NCBI GenBank assembly: GCA_963995525.1
Contig: OZ023206.1
Span: forward strand, 22,789,202-22,853,201
Source of the DNA: Escarpia spicata
Lineage: Eukaryota; Annelida; Polychaeta; Sabellida; Siboglinidae
Reading direction: 5' to 3'
Length of the DNA stretch: 64,000 nt
The notes below the pieces were generated by a model. It saw nothing but the letters and a program-made list of their open reading frames with translations, was not told the DNA's origin and ran no database searches. The translations under genes were made by a program, and so were the position numbers. Below, one piece after another: positions 1 to 13,474 of this stretch. Each line of letters starts with the position of its first letter. Position 1 is the stretch's first letter.

Positions 1-145
1 AGAGTCACGCACACGCGGACACACAGGCACACACATGTACACACACCCACGCACACATATAAAGACACGCACAGACGTACATACATAAACATACACACAC
101 ACACAAACACGTGGACACATATACGCATAAGCACACACACCAGTA
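1..145. repeat. CA-rich microsatellite at the left edge
   Basis: Imperfect (CA)n with CG and AT substitutions; truncated by the window. Confidence 0.9.
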
Positions 146-1569
146 GGTGTTACGATATTAACATTTTATCCATTATACTTACAACTGCTTAGCTGGAACT
201 TCGTTCGAGATGGACTTCAAAACGTTCGTGTCGTTGTCTGTGATAGGGCGCGTTACTCCCCTATTTATTGGCGTTTGTGATGACCCGAACGTGCTCCAAC
301 GCTCGTACACCTTGGTATCGGGTCACATCGGTATCGTCCAATCAACGCCATTCATGACAAAGAATCCAAACTTCGCAGTGCGAGATCTCATCAACGACCA
401 TCTTTAATAATTGCTCTAGCTCGAGCCTACAGTAAAATCAACAGCCCTCTTTGTCATGAAACACTCGATCGAATGAACGTCAGTGTATCCCTGTGGCATC
501 CACAAACGAATAGTGGCTCAATCTGACTTTTGATAAATGGTTCGATTTTTATTTGTTATTTTATTTTTTGGTTGGGCGGGCAGGCGTGTGAGTGAGCATG
601 GCATATATAATTATTGATCTATCGACGACCCGACGATTCTTCATTTACCCTTTAAGTAAGATCACAGTGGAGCAGTACAGAGCGACTGCAGTTAAATTTA
701 GCGATTCTTCAATGGACCGCTTTCCCGCTTGAATAGTCGCTTGCACTGATATTTGCGAACTGACCACTCTCTATTTTGTAGGGTTCTCCATTTCAAATCA
801 GTTACTTGGAACTCCTCCGTTATATAAAGCAACGCACTGTCGTGTACATTATGATGTATATCTTGGTCTAATTGATAGAGTGTCCACAGAACGATTCGTC
901 ATTTGCCCTTGAGCTGTGGTCACACGTATACAATACCGAGCGTTTGCAGTTAATTTGAGCGATTCATCAAAGGGCAGTTGCGAACGCGACCTCACCCGAC
1001 CGTCAGGGTGCAAATTTATAGAGCAGAAATAATACGACCTCTAACAGTGTTATTGTCGACTCGCTTGCGCCTACCCAAAGGAGAGCAAACAAAGGGCATC
1101 AGCCGAGGCGTAGCAGTGCTAACAAAGGTGGTCCGGCCCAACGAACGAGGGCATCGAATGGAATTGGTTTGTGGGGAGATATCTTATATATTTAATAATT
1201 ATTTAATAATTATTGGTACACTTGATAGCACTGTTTCCACTCTTAACTCGTTGATTGTTCCAACTTCATTTATTAAAACACACTATATATACTGTATTAT
1301 GATATACTGCCTATACATATAGCTACAAATAGGTGTTACACTCCAAATCGCTCTGAGTTATTTGAGTTTTATAATGTCGAAAGATTTGAATTAAATTCGT
1401 CAAAATCATTCATAAATTATGTGACATTTTACATCGAATGTAAAAAGTCATGGTAATAACGAAACCCAAATTATGCATCTTTAGATATTCCTAGGTATGA
1501 TTATCAGAACACAGCACATATCCTAGTCGCTAATTAAGCAAGCACGCCTTTTTGTAAAGTGCTAACGGA
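146..1569. other. Non-coding stretch with a recurring motif
   Basis: No gene seen. A short motif recurs: ctgcagttaaatttagcgattcttcaatgg (688-717), ttgcagttaatttgagcgattcatcaaaggg (943-974), and again at 6303-6333 (ttgcagttaaattgtgtgattcgtcaaaggg). The small open frame at 210-407 has no support. Confidence 0.5.
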
Positions 1570-1597
1570 TGCGCGCACATGCACACATGCACGCACA

Positions 1598-1629
<32 letters not shown>

Positions 1630-1664
1630 CACACGCACGCACACACACACACACACACACACAC
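1570..1664. repeat. CA/CG microsatellite
   Basis: (CGCA)n and (CA)n; GT-rich frames across it are artefacts. Confidence 0.95.
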
Positions 1665-1724
1665 TACTTAAAGCACGTATGAATTCCGTAAATGATAGTT
1701 GAAACAGGAATTGTTTAGTCATGT

Positions 1725-2878
1725 AGCGATGCTAATTAGACTTAGGGTGAATATATTTATTTAGGCGAACATTTGATTAAGCTGAACATTTTACTAAGCC
1801 GGAGTCATTGTCGTAGTCAATCAAGGTGACGGACTCAACTAGCAAACCACGTTTTCCATTTAGGTATGTTGTCACCATTAAGTGCCTGCTGGAAAAGAAT
1901 TATGAATAATTTGCTTTTTTACCTAAAAATTCAAATTTGCGCCAAATCGTCCATTACAACATTATCCTTTTATAAGTGAACGGAAAGTCTAATTGAATGG
2001 AAAACGTTGTCCCTTTTTTACCGTGAAAATGCCCTGCTTTGGACCATTCCCCGATACTGTGTCTTCTAAAGCATCCTTTGCCTTTTTGATAACGGAAAAC
2101 AGACTGTTAGGGCTTAGGCTTTTGTGACCAAATCCGTGGGCTGTTATTGACCTGGAGTCATACCATAGTAGTTCTCACTCCTCCGAACCTATCACAGTAT
2201 ATACATCACTGCACAATACGACACGTTTATTCATTTAGAACACAAATCTACATCTTCTAACAAATTATTCAAAATTACCTGTAGCTTAGTGATTCAATAG
2301 TTTGTCGATAACCACGCTACCACTACTAGTGGTAGAATATGACTGTTTTTAATCACCGAAATTGAGTTGACCCCCCTAAGCCAAGGATGTTATATAACCC
2401 AACAAACTTTTGTGGAGGCTCCATAAAAATATTTTGTGGAGGCGCCTGAACAACTGCCCTGTCTGCGCTGCTCTGTATTCGGCGCACGCAAAAGTGAACT
2501 TGATTAGTCACGGAGTGATGTTAATTAAACTGATTATGAATCAGTTTATTCATGTGAACACGTTGTTAAGAGGAAGTAATTTCTCTAGTTAATTCAGGTG
2601 ACGCACTAATCTAACAGCATGCATTCCCTTTAAACATTTTCCAGTGAGATATTTTGTCAATAGTGCAAGTTTGGAACACTGTCCCAGTTACTTATCCTTT
2701 CGTGAAGAAATTGTTTAATTTTAAAATCAAAATGTTTTTTGGGACATATCCAACATATTGCAACTGAAATTAAATCGTAATTTTATCGCAACCTTCGTCC
2801 TTTTTAACCACGAAAGTGCCTTTTGGGGGACTTTCCCCTAACAGTTTGTCCTTTTACGCACCTAATTTGTGCTTTTGG

Positions 2879-2885
<7 letters not shown>
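1725..2885 (+). repeat. Diverged direct duplication, two units of about 370 bp
   Basis: Unit 1 (1725-2100) and unit 2 (2510-2885) share gatg(c/t)taatta, (c/a)aggtgacg, tcc(a/c)ttta, gtcc(c/t)tttttaacc(g/a)cg/tgaaa and cctttt(t/g) in the same order, offset by about 785 bp. No coding content. Confidence 0.5.
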
Positions 2886-2955
<70 letters not shown>

Positions 2956-3000
2956 TATATATATTATATAGATATTATATATATATATATATTATATACA
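2880..3000. repeat. AT dinucleotide array
   Basis: About 120 bp of (AT)n with few interruptions. Confidence 0.95.
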
Positions 3001-3001
3001 A

Positions 3002-3049
3002 GTTATAAGTTTATTGAAAGGAAGGTTCTGGTTTTGTCCTCATATATAT

Positions 3050-3091
<42 letters not shown>

Positions 3092-3133
3092 ATGAGGACA
3101 AAACCAGAACCTTCCTTTCAATAAACGTATAAC
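3002..3133. repeat. Inverted repeat with an AT-dinucleotide centre
   Basis: Arms gttataagtttattgaaagg... (3002-3046) and its complement (3091-3133) match over about 43 bp with one mismatch, separated by about 45 bp of (AT)n. A further AT array (2880-3000) precedes it. Confidence 0.85.
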
Positions 3134-3610
3134 TTGTGATAAGGCAGGATAGGGGCATAATTGAGGGGAGCAAGTTGGACTGACTGAGGGGGCATATGAA
3201 AGGGCTGGAGGCATGGCCCCTACTGTGTATGTTAAAAAACGCCCAAGAGTCGGTGGTTGAATTTTTGCGAGTTTCGTATTGGTCAAACCGAGGTACAGAT
3301 CCCGGGATATGGGCACTGCCGTCGGCAGCCAAGATCAACGTTTTGGGAAACTGTGGTCCGGCCATGGCCGATACGACCGGAGCGGTTCCTACCCCCATAC
3401 GTCAATTATCGAGAATATTAACTATAATCAAGATTAAACACTTATTCTACCTACACGCACACTGCTGGGAAAATATATACCTCTATCTACCGTGTGTCAT
3501 TACGATGACGCCATCTGGATACTTGATCACCACTCAAATCTAGATAGGAGAAAGGCCCTGGAATGGAGCTTAGTACTCAGGTGCTACACTGATCTACCGT
3601 CATTGGGATA
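3134..3610. other. Stretch without a recognisable gene
   Basis: GC-richer than its surroundings, with short open frames on both strands (3196-3543 plus; 3080-3398 minus) that overlap each other and show no motif. Nothing else seen. Confidence 0.4.
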
Positions 3611-3719
3611 TTGTGTGGTTGTTCCTGCGGGAGCTATGTCCGCCCTATAATTTTCTCTAAACAAATTTCAGTAAGCATACGTACGATGCTGCCGTTGTTC
3701 GTTGCCCATGCGACCGGTG

Positions 3720-4345
3720 TTTGTTGTTCCAGGTGTTCGTGTTTGTCGCCCGGAATTCATGTTTTTTCTCGCGGGTGTTTTTGTCGTTCGGAAGTTCGCA
3801 TTTTTGGTCCGGCAGTTCGTATTTGTTCACGAGGGAGTTCGTGTTTGTATCCAGAAAATTGTGTTTTGCCACCCAGGCATTCGTGTATGTCGACCTGTTA
3901 TGTAATTCCTGCGTGTTTCTTGTCAGGAGTTCATGTTTGTAACCCTGTTATTCATGTTTGTGGCTGTGTTGTTCATGTTTGTAACGTTGTTATTCATGCT
4001 TGTGGCCCTGTTATTGATGTTTGTAACCTTGTTATTCATGTTTGTAACCTTGTTATTTATGTTTGGTGCCATCTTATTCGTGTTTGTAACACTGTTATTC
4101 ATCTTTTAACCCTGTTATTCATATTTGCAATCATGTTATTCATGTTTCTGGCCCTGTTATTCGTCTTTGTAACCCTGCTATTCAAGTTTGTAACCATGTT
4201 ATTCATGTTTGCAACCCTGTTAGTCATGTTTGTAACCCTGTTATCCATGTTTGTGGCCCTGTTATTCATGTTTGTCGCCCTGTTATTCATGTTTGTAACC
4301 TTGTTATTCATGTTTGTGGCCCTTGAGTTCAGGTATCTCGCCATG
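3720..4345 (+). repeat. 21-bp minisatellite
   Basis: About 28 units of a 21-bp repeat, consensus gttattcatgtttgtaaccct. Units are near-uniform from 3940 to 4330 and more diverged before that. Because 21 is a multiple of three, frames stay open across it on both strands (293 and 81 codons), giving false heptapeptide-repeat proteins. Confidence 0.9.
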
Positions 4346-4765
4346 GGGTTTCATGTTTCTGTAGCCCTGAAATTGTTGTATGTTTGTTATCTGGTAAATC
4401 CACGCGTTTGTCTTCATGGAGAGGTCGGATTATCCGGCGTGTTCAATACTGAGAATCTAGCGGTCTGTGTCGCACCCCCCACAGCCTACTGACGTTAAAA
4501 TCCAGGGAATTTAGGTAGCTATTTTGGTGTCTTGATTAAGTCTGAAATCTAGACCAGAGAGCATATAATATATAGACTAAGCCAATCATCACCAATTTGA
4601 TATGGGAATGCACTCTCTTCACTTGTTGTCCTATTAGTATAGCTGACGCGTGTAGTCTGACAAGTGTACAACTGGACAGATGAGAACGCTTACGACAACC
4701 AATGTCGATTATACAAAAGACAACTGACCTATTTGTTCTAATGTCAAGGGTGAATGGATATTTAC

Positions 4766-5110
4766 AGCACTGGCGTCGGTACGTGGTGAATATTGGGGGG
4801 CTGATTATCTCCAAAAAATTCCAATTGCACCCGTGAAGCTCGACGAAAAACCAATTATGAGGATCTCAAAAACCCTCCGAAGCTTGCCTAAAACTCACCT
4901 TATGGCTTTCCAATAACCTAAATTTCCACCCCTGATGTTCACCAAAAACACAACTTGAGGCTCTCCGAAAATGTGCATTTCCACTCCCCTGAAACTCACC
5001 CAAACACTTTGAGGTTGTAAATATAGTGAGGCTAATCCAATCTCCAGCCCCCCACCTAAAATATTGAGGGGTTGAACCTCTCCCATCCCTATCACCCCGG
5101 TTCCAAACCC
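4766..5110. repeat. Dispersed minisatellite with gaggctc/caattg units
   Basis: Units of about 35-45 bp built around aattgcaccc..gaagctcgacgaaaaacc, starting at gtgaatattggggggctga. The same start and unit type occur at 10575-10785, and in reverse at 57090-57310 and 59395-59565. Confidence 0.6.
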
Positions 5111-5504
5111 AATATAGATCTATGAGAATTGTTTGTCAGACGCTTCGAATATGACACGCATGTTATTCCAAACGCAAACATGACGTTGATAGTGCCACCT
5201 ACGCGTGGTAAGTTGTCAACGAGTAGTTACCTGTCGCAAGTGAGTATGATGAGACCAATATACCACTGTCAAAAATAACTTCGACTTAGTTATATCATTA
5301 TTTGCATTCAAATGATAACCCTTATTCTGATTGCATCGCGTTCTGAAATACTGGAAACCATAGACGGGGGAACGGGGGGGCAGGGGGGCACCCCTGGAAT
5401 TTCTCTGGGGGCAGACATATGGTTCTTCCCTCCCCCCCCCCCCCCCCCATTAAATGTGAGCGTGAATGTTTGGTTTTGTGGCGAGCGTCAATGGCGGGTG
5501 GAAA

Positions 5505-7235
<1,731 letters not shown>

Positions 7236-8800
7236 ACCGCCGATGCTTTCCTCATAATGAGTCTATCTTCTATCACACCATAAACAGTAGCTTTGTTCCC
7301 GTTTTCTTTCGTTTACCGTCTATTTCCTTCCTTATCATCATAATACTTACCTCGCTTGCATACCTTCTATTTCCTGCCTCTTTATAAGCCTATTACCTGT
7401 CCCCTTAATTAATGTTTTCGCCACGTCTGCTACATACGCTTCCCTCCCACTGTGTAACACGAGAAACTCACTCTCTATTTTTCTAAATGTTACCTTTCCT
7501 TAGTGTGTCTTCGTTCTGCAACTTCCTTCAAACAAACAATTACCTTCCTGCCAAAACGCTACTCTCAAATTACGAAACCCTCTCAAATACTTTCTAACGG
7601 CATATTAAACATGGGTAAATTAAAGTTTATCAACTTTTATTTATTTGTTATTGTTTGTGTTTTGTTTATATCATTGCTAAGTAGTACAATTGTTACAACC
7701 TGGAGAATATGCTTAGCATCCTTGTTGCCCGACGGAGTCAGGTAAAGAAATGTAAGTATAATCATGTTTCTCTTGCGAATTTTATTTAGATTATATTGTT
7801 AATATTCCGCACCATAACTATTTATATCTTCTCTGTTCGCCCTTCAACGCAGGCGGCTGAATGATCGTGTGTGTTCCTTAGCCGAAGAAGACTGGTAAGG
7901 AAATGTAAGTACAAAATGTTTCTCATGCGAATTTTATTTAGAGTATATTGCTAAGAGTTTTGATCCACTGGACCTACGGCGCACAGCGACCTTCATACGA
8001 GCAGCAGGAGTCCCAGTTTGAGCGAACGCCGAAGAAGAACAAATATTGCTAACTTTCCCACCAATCATAAATATGTATGTGCTCTCTCTTCACCCAACAA
8101 CATAAGCGGCTGAATATTCGCTTGTGTCCCTTAGTGGGGTCACACTTTGGCCCTCTTCTATTTAAATGTGATTAACAACAAATGTACAAAGCTCACACCC
8201 TGAGACTGGCGGACAACAACTTTATACCTCACTGTGACAGTGACATATCGTTCAAACGAAATGCGTTATATAAAATCGTATGTATTGACAACCGTTCTAA
8301 ACATAAACGTCATTTAATTCGCATCAGGCCGAACGAATCAATGGTCGATCATAATTTATTAGCGTCATCAGAGAGGAGATTGGTAAATAACGTTGCTTTG
8401 AGAGTCTTGTTTATGTGTCTATATTTGCGTTTTGCATTTGTGCATGCGTGTTTGCGTGACCATTTTTAGTGTGTTTGTATGTGTGTCCGTGCGTGCTGGC
8501 GTTTTTATGTGCATGCTTGCGTGCGTGCGTGCGTGCGTGCGTGTGTGCGTGCGCACCATGTATGTATTCATATAAAGAATACGTACGTACGATCGTTCGA
8601 AGGGTTCTATTTGCAACAATAGTATCAAGTATCTTGCTGGTCATCTTGGAATAAAATTTAAAAACACATGTAAACCAGAATGTACGTAATATACAATGTG
8701 GTTATTGCAAGTTTGATATTACTTAGCTTGTAACATATATTATAAATGAATACATAGTAATATATTTCCGAACGTTTGTTGAGGACAAACACACACACAC
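7236..8800. other. Mostly non-coding; see the weak peptide candidate
   Basis: 7250-7500 is CT-rich. 7741-7894 and 7895-8155 are a diverged tandem duplication (aaatgtaagta, tctc(t/a)tgcgaattttatttaga, gcggctgaat). A GT/GC microsatellite lies at 8518-8550. The open frame at 8182-8469 has no motif. Confidence 0.5.
7611..7894 (+). CDS. Candidate small secreted peptide gene (two exons, weak)
   Basis: ATG at 7611 opens MGKLKFINFYLFVIVCVLFI, a good signal peptide, followed by WRICLASLLPDGV. A donor CAG|GTAAAG at 7742 and an acceptor after CTCTGTTCGCCCTTCAACGCAG (exon from 7853) join in phase to add RRLNDRVCSLAEED, with a further donor ACTG|GTAAGG at 7895. Two Cys, a dibasic RR and short exons would fit a peptide precursor. 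The donor-intron-exon block is partly duplicated downstream (7895-8155). No homologue recognised; it may be coincidence within a repeat. Confidence 0.22.
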
Positions 8801-8810
8801 ACGCACGCAC

Positions 8811-9051
8811 GCACATTGTTACACCGAGACATATTTTGATCAATTTGCGTGTCTAGCGTCATCAAGTAGCTTAGACATCTGGGGATCTCGCATTTCAATT
8901 TAATTACTTTATTTAACGTATTCACGTTCTTTTCTGGTACAATTTCATCTAAACTGAGTAAACATCGGTCCATTGCTCGCATAATATGCCGTCTTAGAGT
9001 CGGAGAAGCTTGTGTCTGCGTGGAAACGTCAGGCTCTGATGCATTGACCAT
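8811..9051 (-). CDS. Hypothetical open frame
   Basis: Minus strand from 9051: MVNASEPDVSTQTQASPTLR, then IMRAMDRCLLSLDEIVPEKN and LKCEIPRCLSYLMTLDTQ, running into a CA array. The amphipathic, non-repetitive composition is unusual here, and an ATG follows aattaaa. No splice sites or homologue identified. Confidence 0.2.
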
Positions 9052-9059
9052 TTTAATTC

Positions 9060-11240
9060 CTCTGAATCAACGTATACAAGCGCTCTGAACGGTGGTTTTC
9101 GGTTTTCGTTATGATGAAGCTGGACACGCCACCATTTCGGTTGTTCCTCCTTTGACCAAGAAATATCGTGAATATTGGAAGCGCCATCGATTAAATTTTA
9201 GCAGGGTAGCTAGCAGGTAGGTAGGCATGAACAAGTTAAAATGGTGTGCGTTTTCTAGGTTTTTGTAGGTAGCCTTTTCCGTCAATGACGCTGGGCACGC
9301 ACTTAAAACCTTAATGTTTTACTTTAATGTGGTATATTTACCTCAAATTTAGATTAAGTCCGATATTGTTTAGGATTCCTTCCTTAAATCTGTAAGAAAA
9401 GAATACATGTCGAAATATCCAGCAATAACAATGATAACATGATGTAGTGGACCAATCTAAACAGATGACGTTGGACACGCAAAAAGTGCCATTATAGAAA
9501 ACAAATTGCAATATTTTTATTTCTCATTTTGGAAACATGATTTCGTTTTCTGTACACTGCTAAAATATACCCCATTTGCACAATGCAATCAGAAATAGAA
9601 AAAAGAACTGATTTTGTATGGTAGCGCTTCCAAATTGAACATGCGGCCAGTTTTTGCTCCTTGCGTCCACTTTTTGCCATTTTACAAAGAAAAGGCGGGC
9701 AAACTATACAGTTCCTGAAAGCTGTTACTGAGACCAATCTTTCGTGAACGTTTCGTAAGCCTGACTTTATAATTCACGGTGGGAGAGACAAAAGACATGA
9801 TGTTTATCAATTGTACCCTTTTTGGACCCTTGTACTGGGTAATCTATCATTGGGAGCGGTGAACGTCTATGTGAAAACAACAATCGCAGTGTATTATAAA
9901 CCGAACGCTTACAAACAGAAACACTGTAACTTTGCGTGTATGTAAGCACTTTTATTTGTAGAGACACTACGACAATCAATACGACAAAAACCAGTTGTCG
10001 GTCTGACGATTTTGCAATGTACTACACCAGTTGCATTAAGCTAGAGACCGCATGAGGAAGATCCATCAAGTTCTCAAAGTCCTTAAGCGTGCATATTGGC
10101 GGTTGGCAGTTTAGTCGATACGGCAAATCGCGAGTGACGTCACAGGCAACAGTGACGTCACCTATAAAATGGAACAAACTATTGAAGATTTCATAACCAG
10201 GCTGCGTGATTGGTAATAGCTAAGCAACCACGTGACGTCAGTTGAACCCAGTGGCTTTTGACTGATTTTTTAAGCGTTTTTCGAACACTCCAAATCGCAC
10301 ACCACCTATTGAGGGGTGGCTGAAACCAATACGTAGCACTACACTGTTTTACTTGGCGACATGATGAGGTCATCATTTTGTGATCTCGCTCTTTGCACAA
10401 CGAAAACCAACATAACGCCATCCATTGTTCTAGCAATCGCTGATGTTATTAATTCGTCTTCAAAACAACAACAGTCAGTTTATACAATTCAAGCAATCGC
10501 ATATTATACAAACAATATCAGTTAGTACGAATATTTAATTCCTAACCGTACAGCAAGTCATTATCGATGGCGCCAGTGACGCGGTGAATATTGGGGGGCT
10601 GAGGCTCACCAGAAACCTCCAATTGTACCTCCTACGAGGCTCGCCTGCATTACCAACACTTCAGACTCTCCAAAAAAGCTTCAATCACAAACCCACTTGA
10701 GGCTCGCCAAAAATACCAACACTTGACGGTCTAGGGGACGGGGCACCCCACGCTACCTCGGGGGGGGGGGGGACACGTCTATGGACACTATTAATATACA
10801 CACATCAGTACTAAATAAGTCCTATCCCCGTACTGAATTTCCACACATCAGCAGCCATTGTCAGGCGTCAACGCTTGTATATCTGGTATACATTTGGGTA
10901 ACTAGATAGACGTTATTCTAAAATCATAATTTTACACCATACAAACGCTGCTTGTTAATCGCACCTCTTGACTAGATGTTTCACCGTTTCAAAACTACAT
11001 TACTAGAGATTCACAAACAAAACATAGTAACACGCATTTCATTTACAACATATTTACAGGGTCTTAGAATAATGAAACTGATTTTCCTTGAGATCACAGC
11101 TAAATCAGACATTTCACTGGAGAAGAAAGAAAACGATCGCTAACAATTGAGCACAAATCACAAATCACATTGACAGAGAAACCATTGCGTTATTGAATGT
11201 GAATGCGCTAAAGTGGTTAACTGAGAAAACAACACAAGTA
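9060..11240. other. Stretch without a recognisable gene
   Basis: gctggacacgc-type motifs recur at about 9119, 9290 and 9468, spacing about 175 bp. Minisatellite sequence is at 10575-10785 with a G run at 10759-10772. Short minus frames at 9492-9737 and 9767-9979 show no motif. 10130-10250 has three tgacgtca palindromes (CRE-like), significance unknown. Confidence 0.4.
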
Positions 11241-11249
11241 TGCGATGTA

Positions 11250-11440
11250 TAAATATGGAGACCATATGTATACGGAAACAGTGATGAAAGGGAAAGAACG
11301 GACGGTAGCGGTGAGCGGAGAAGGCTGGTGGAGACGCAGTGCAAGAAGGGTGAAGAGGAGACAACAGGAAGCGAGGACCGTATCGAGGCCGACCTTACCG
11401 TGGACATACATGGTAGGACGAAGGAGAGATTAACAACTGC
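11250..11440 (+). mobile_element. Possible LINE 3' tail related to 15920-16195
   Basis: The stretch around 11370-11410 (cgaggaccgtatcgaggccg) parallels 16120-16150 (cgaggaacggaatcgaggcc), and the preceding purine-rich sequence is similar in layout. No protein motif survives. Confidence 0.3.
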
Positions 11441-12014
11441 ACAAGGAAAACGACATCAAGAATGAACCTTGACGAAGGGAGACCGACTGAGCCATGTGTG
11501 GGGCAGTCTGCTCGCCACATCATCTGGCGAACAGAGGTACACTGTAATCCCATAATTCAGTTCCCGGTGAAAGCTACCGATGGTGGTCAAAACGTTGAAG
11601 TAAGCGTCATCTCAGAACGTCGATGTCCGATATCAGACGAAATTACTTTCATTTGGGGAAGGAGGTCAGAGGCAGTTTCGTCTGGCGTCGGATATCGATA
11701 TTTTACCTTATGGACTGATACTGCTAATGTATTGATATCATCATATAAATGTTTTCAAACTTTTGTCTCAAGGGTGGGGGTGAGGGTGGAGGTGAGGAGC
11801 TGAGACCGGATGAGAGTAATTTCATCTGATTTTGGACATCGACGTTCTGAGATAATCCCTAAGTTAATGTTATAGTTGTGATCTCAGGAAAAGTCGATTT
11901 CGTTTATTCTTCCAATTTAACGTATTTACTCCAACTACCCAATATAATAGCTACATATTCCCGCCCGGCGCGGATACAGCAAGTTTAGCTAAACTGTCAC
12001 GTGACATCTGCATA

Positions 12015-12232
12015 CCTGCCAACTCTCTCGTGAAATCCAGGAGTCTTCCGAATTTTGGGTGTATCCTCCCGGTCTCCCGGAATACATGAAAATCTCCCGG
12101 ATTTTCTCTGAAACTCTCCAACAACACCCCTCCCCCCATCTTCCGATCGGTGTGAAGATCCGAGACAGTGCGACTCAGGAAGCGTGCTGAACCGCTGTCG
12201 AATCTTCAGAATTTCAACAAAAAAGTTGGCAG
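12015..12232. mobile_element. Short inverted-repeat element (hAT-like MITE), second copy
   Basis: Ends atacctgccaact and agttggcagatat are inverted repeats. Flanks ACATCTGC and ACGTCTGT agree at 6 of 8 positions, an aged 8-bp target duplication. The interior shares the gaaatccaggagtcttccgaa / cggtctcccggaatac segment with 59100-59200 in reverse. Confidence 0.65.
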
Positions 12233-12263
12233 ATATACGTCTGTTACGTCATGCCACATTCAA

Positions 12264-12636
12264 TCACACATCTTCGACAGCAGGCAAGCTGTTGTCAGGT
12301 GAAGTGCTGGACAACGCTTTGTCGACACCAGTAGGGCCTGCGGCGTGGGTTATGTTGACCGTGCACGAAGAACTCAGGTCGACGACAGTGTTTGTGGCTC
12401 CACTGTGGCTGCGACTGTCGACGATCTTAGTCCAGCTGGTCTTGGGAAGCCCGCTTGCGCGATCGGCTGTTTTAGGGACCTCGACAGTTGGATCGCCGTG
12501 TTTCGTGAGCTGGACGCCGATGTCGTGCTCAAACTGCGGATAGTTCACGTATGGCATCTTCGTGGTCAAGGTTGGTGCGGACATGTCCCCGTTCGTATCC
12601 ACCACCATGTCACTGTAACCATGACAACACGTATGA
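12264..12636 (-). CDS. Possible C-terminal tail exon of the receptor GC
   Basis: A 139-codon minus-strand open frame (12264-12683) lies 2.1 kb beyond exon 25 and ends in a stop. Its composition is tail-like: hydrophilic, rich in Pro, Ser, Thr and Asp, ending LPAVEDV. With exon 25 spliced at 14712 (phase 2), an AG at 12638-12637 would continue in frame, but that acceptor has a poor pyrimidine tract. AATAAA on the minus strand occurs at 11903-11908. It has no domain I recognise and could be a chance open frame. Confidence 0.35.
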
Positions 12637-13474
12637 CTTTCTGCCGATTTGACCAATCCATCACGTGATTTGTTGCCTAGCAAAAGCTACGGCACGCCAC
12701 CAAAAATGTATGCCGAACACATCGTGGGTTCGTCGGTATATTTTTTGACATTCTGGCCACAAAAGTGTTTCTTTATGACAAAAACGTAAGTCAACGTTTT
12801 TTAAGGTAACAACTGTATGCGGAAATGTTTGATTTATGAGATGTCCTGAAGCAATAGTAATGAAGTTCACGTATATAATCGTTATCAGCATTACTGGCAA
12901 ACAAAGTTTGATGGTCACGCGCAAAATTGTGATTGTCGCGTATGTGACGTAATGGATAGGTCAATTCATTTATTGTCCAAGCTTTTCATTTGGACGGAGT
13001 GAGGCTGAATAACATTTGACTGTCTTAATCGCTAACTTTCTCGCCCACAAACGTTTCAAACGGGTGTGTTCACTTTCCACACATGTTCATCCTTTACATC
13101 TGCTCAAGTGTCTAATATTTGCCCATTACAAACACTGTTCCTAACTGTGGCATTTCCAGGCGTATATCTCATCGACTGTAAGGTAACACGGATAAACAAG
13201 CAAATTCCAAATATATGATACCAACTGAACGTGTCTACGAATGTCAATCAATGAACATCATCTCGCTGTGAACTTTACTATCTACATAAACCATGATATA
13301 AATAGTATTAATTGTAGCCGATAGCGTGTCGTCTGCTTAGGGAATACAAATAATACAATTATTTGTGTTTTGTTTCGATATAAGAAATACCACAGAAATA
13401 CATATCAGCATCGCCTTAACAGAAGTAATAATATAAGCGTCACAACTAACTACAGTTTGTTCAGATGCTTGTAC

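Noticed and set aside
3003..3398. 131-codon minus frame (MGVGTAPVVSAMAGPQF...)
   Set aside because: About 40 of its codons translate the AT-array inverted repeat and the rest overlaps a plus frame; no homologue recognised.
3611..4492. 293-codon plus-strand open frame with MFVTLLF-type repeats
   Set aside because: It is produced by the 21-bp minisatellite, which is open in several frames on both strands; no splice sites or unique domain.
10191..10436. 81-codon minus frame starting MLEQWMALCWFSL
   Set aside because: No motif or splice context; the codons overlap sequence resembling the MITE family at 16373 and 20039.
12184..12668. Plus-strand frames overlapping the tail candidate
   Set aside because: They overlap the minus frame and start inside a MITE; no motif and no splice context.
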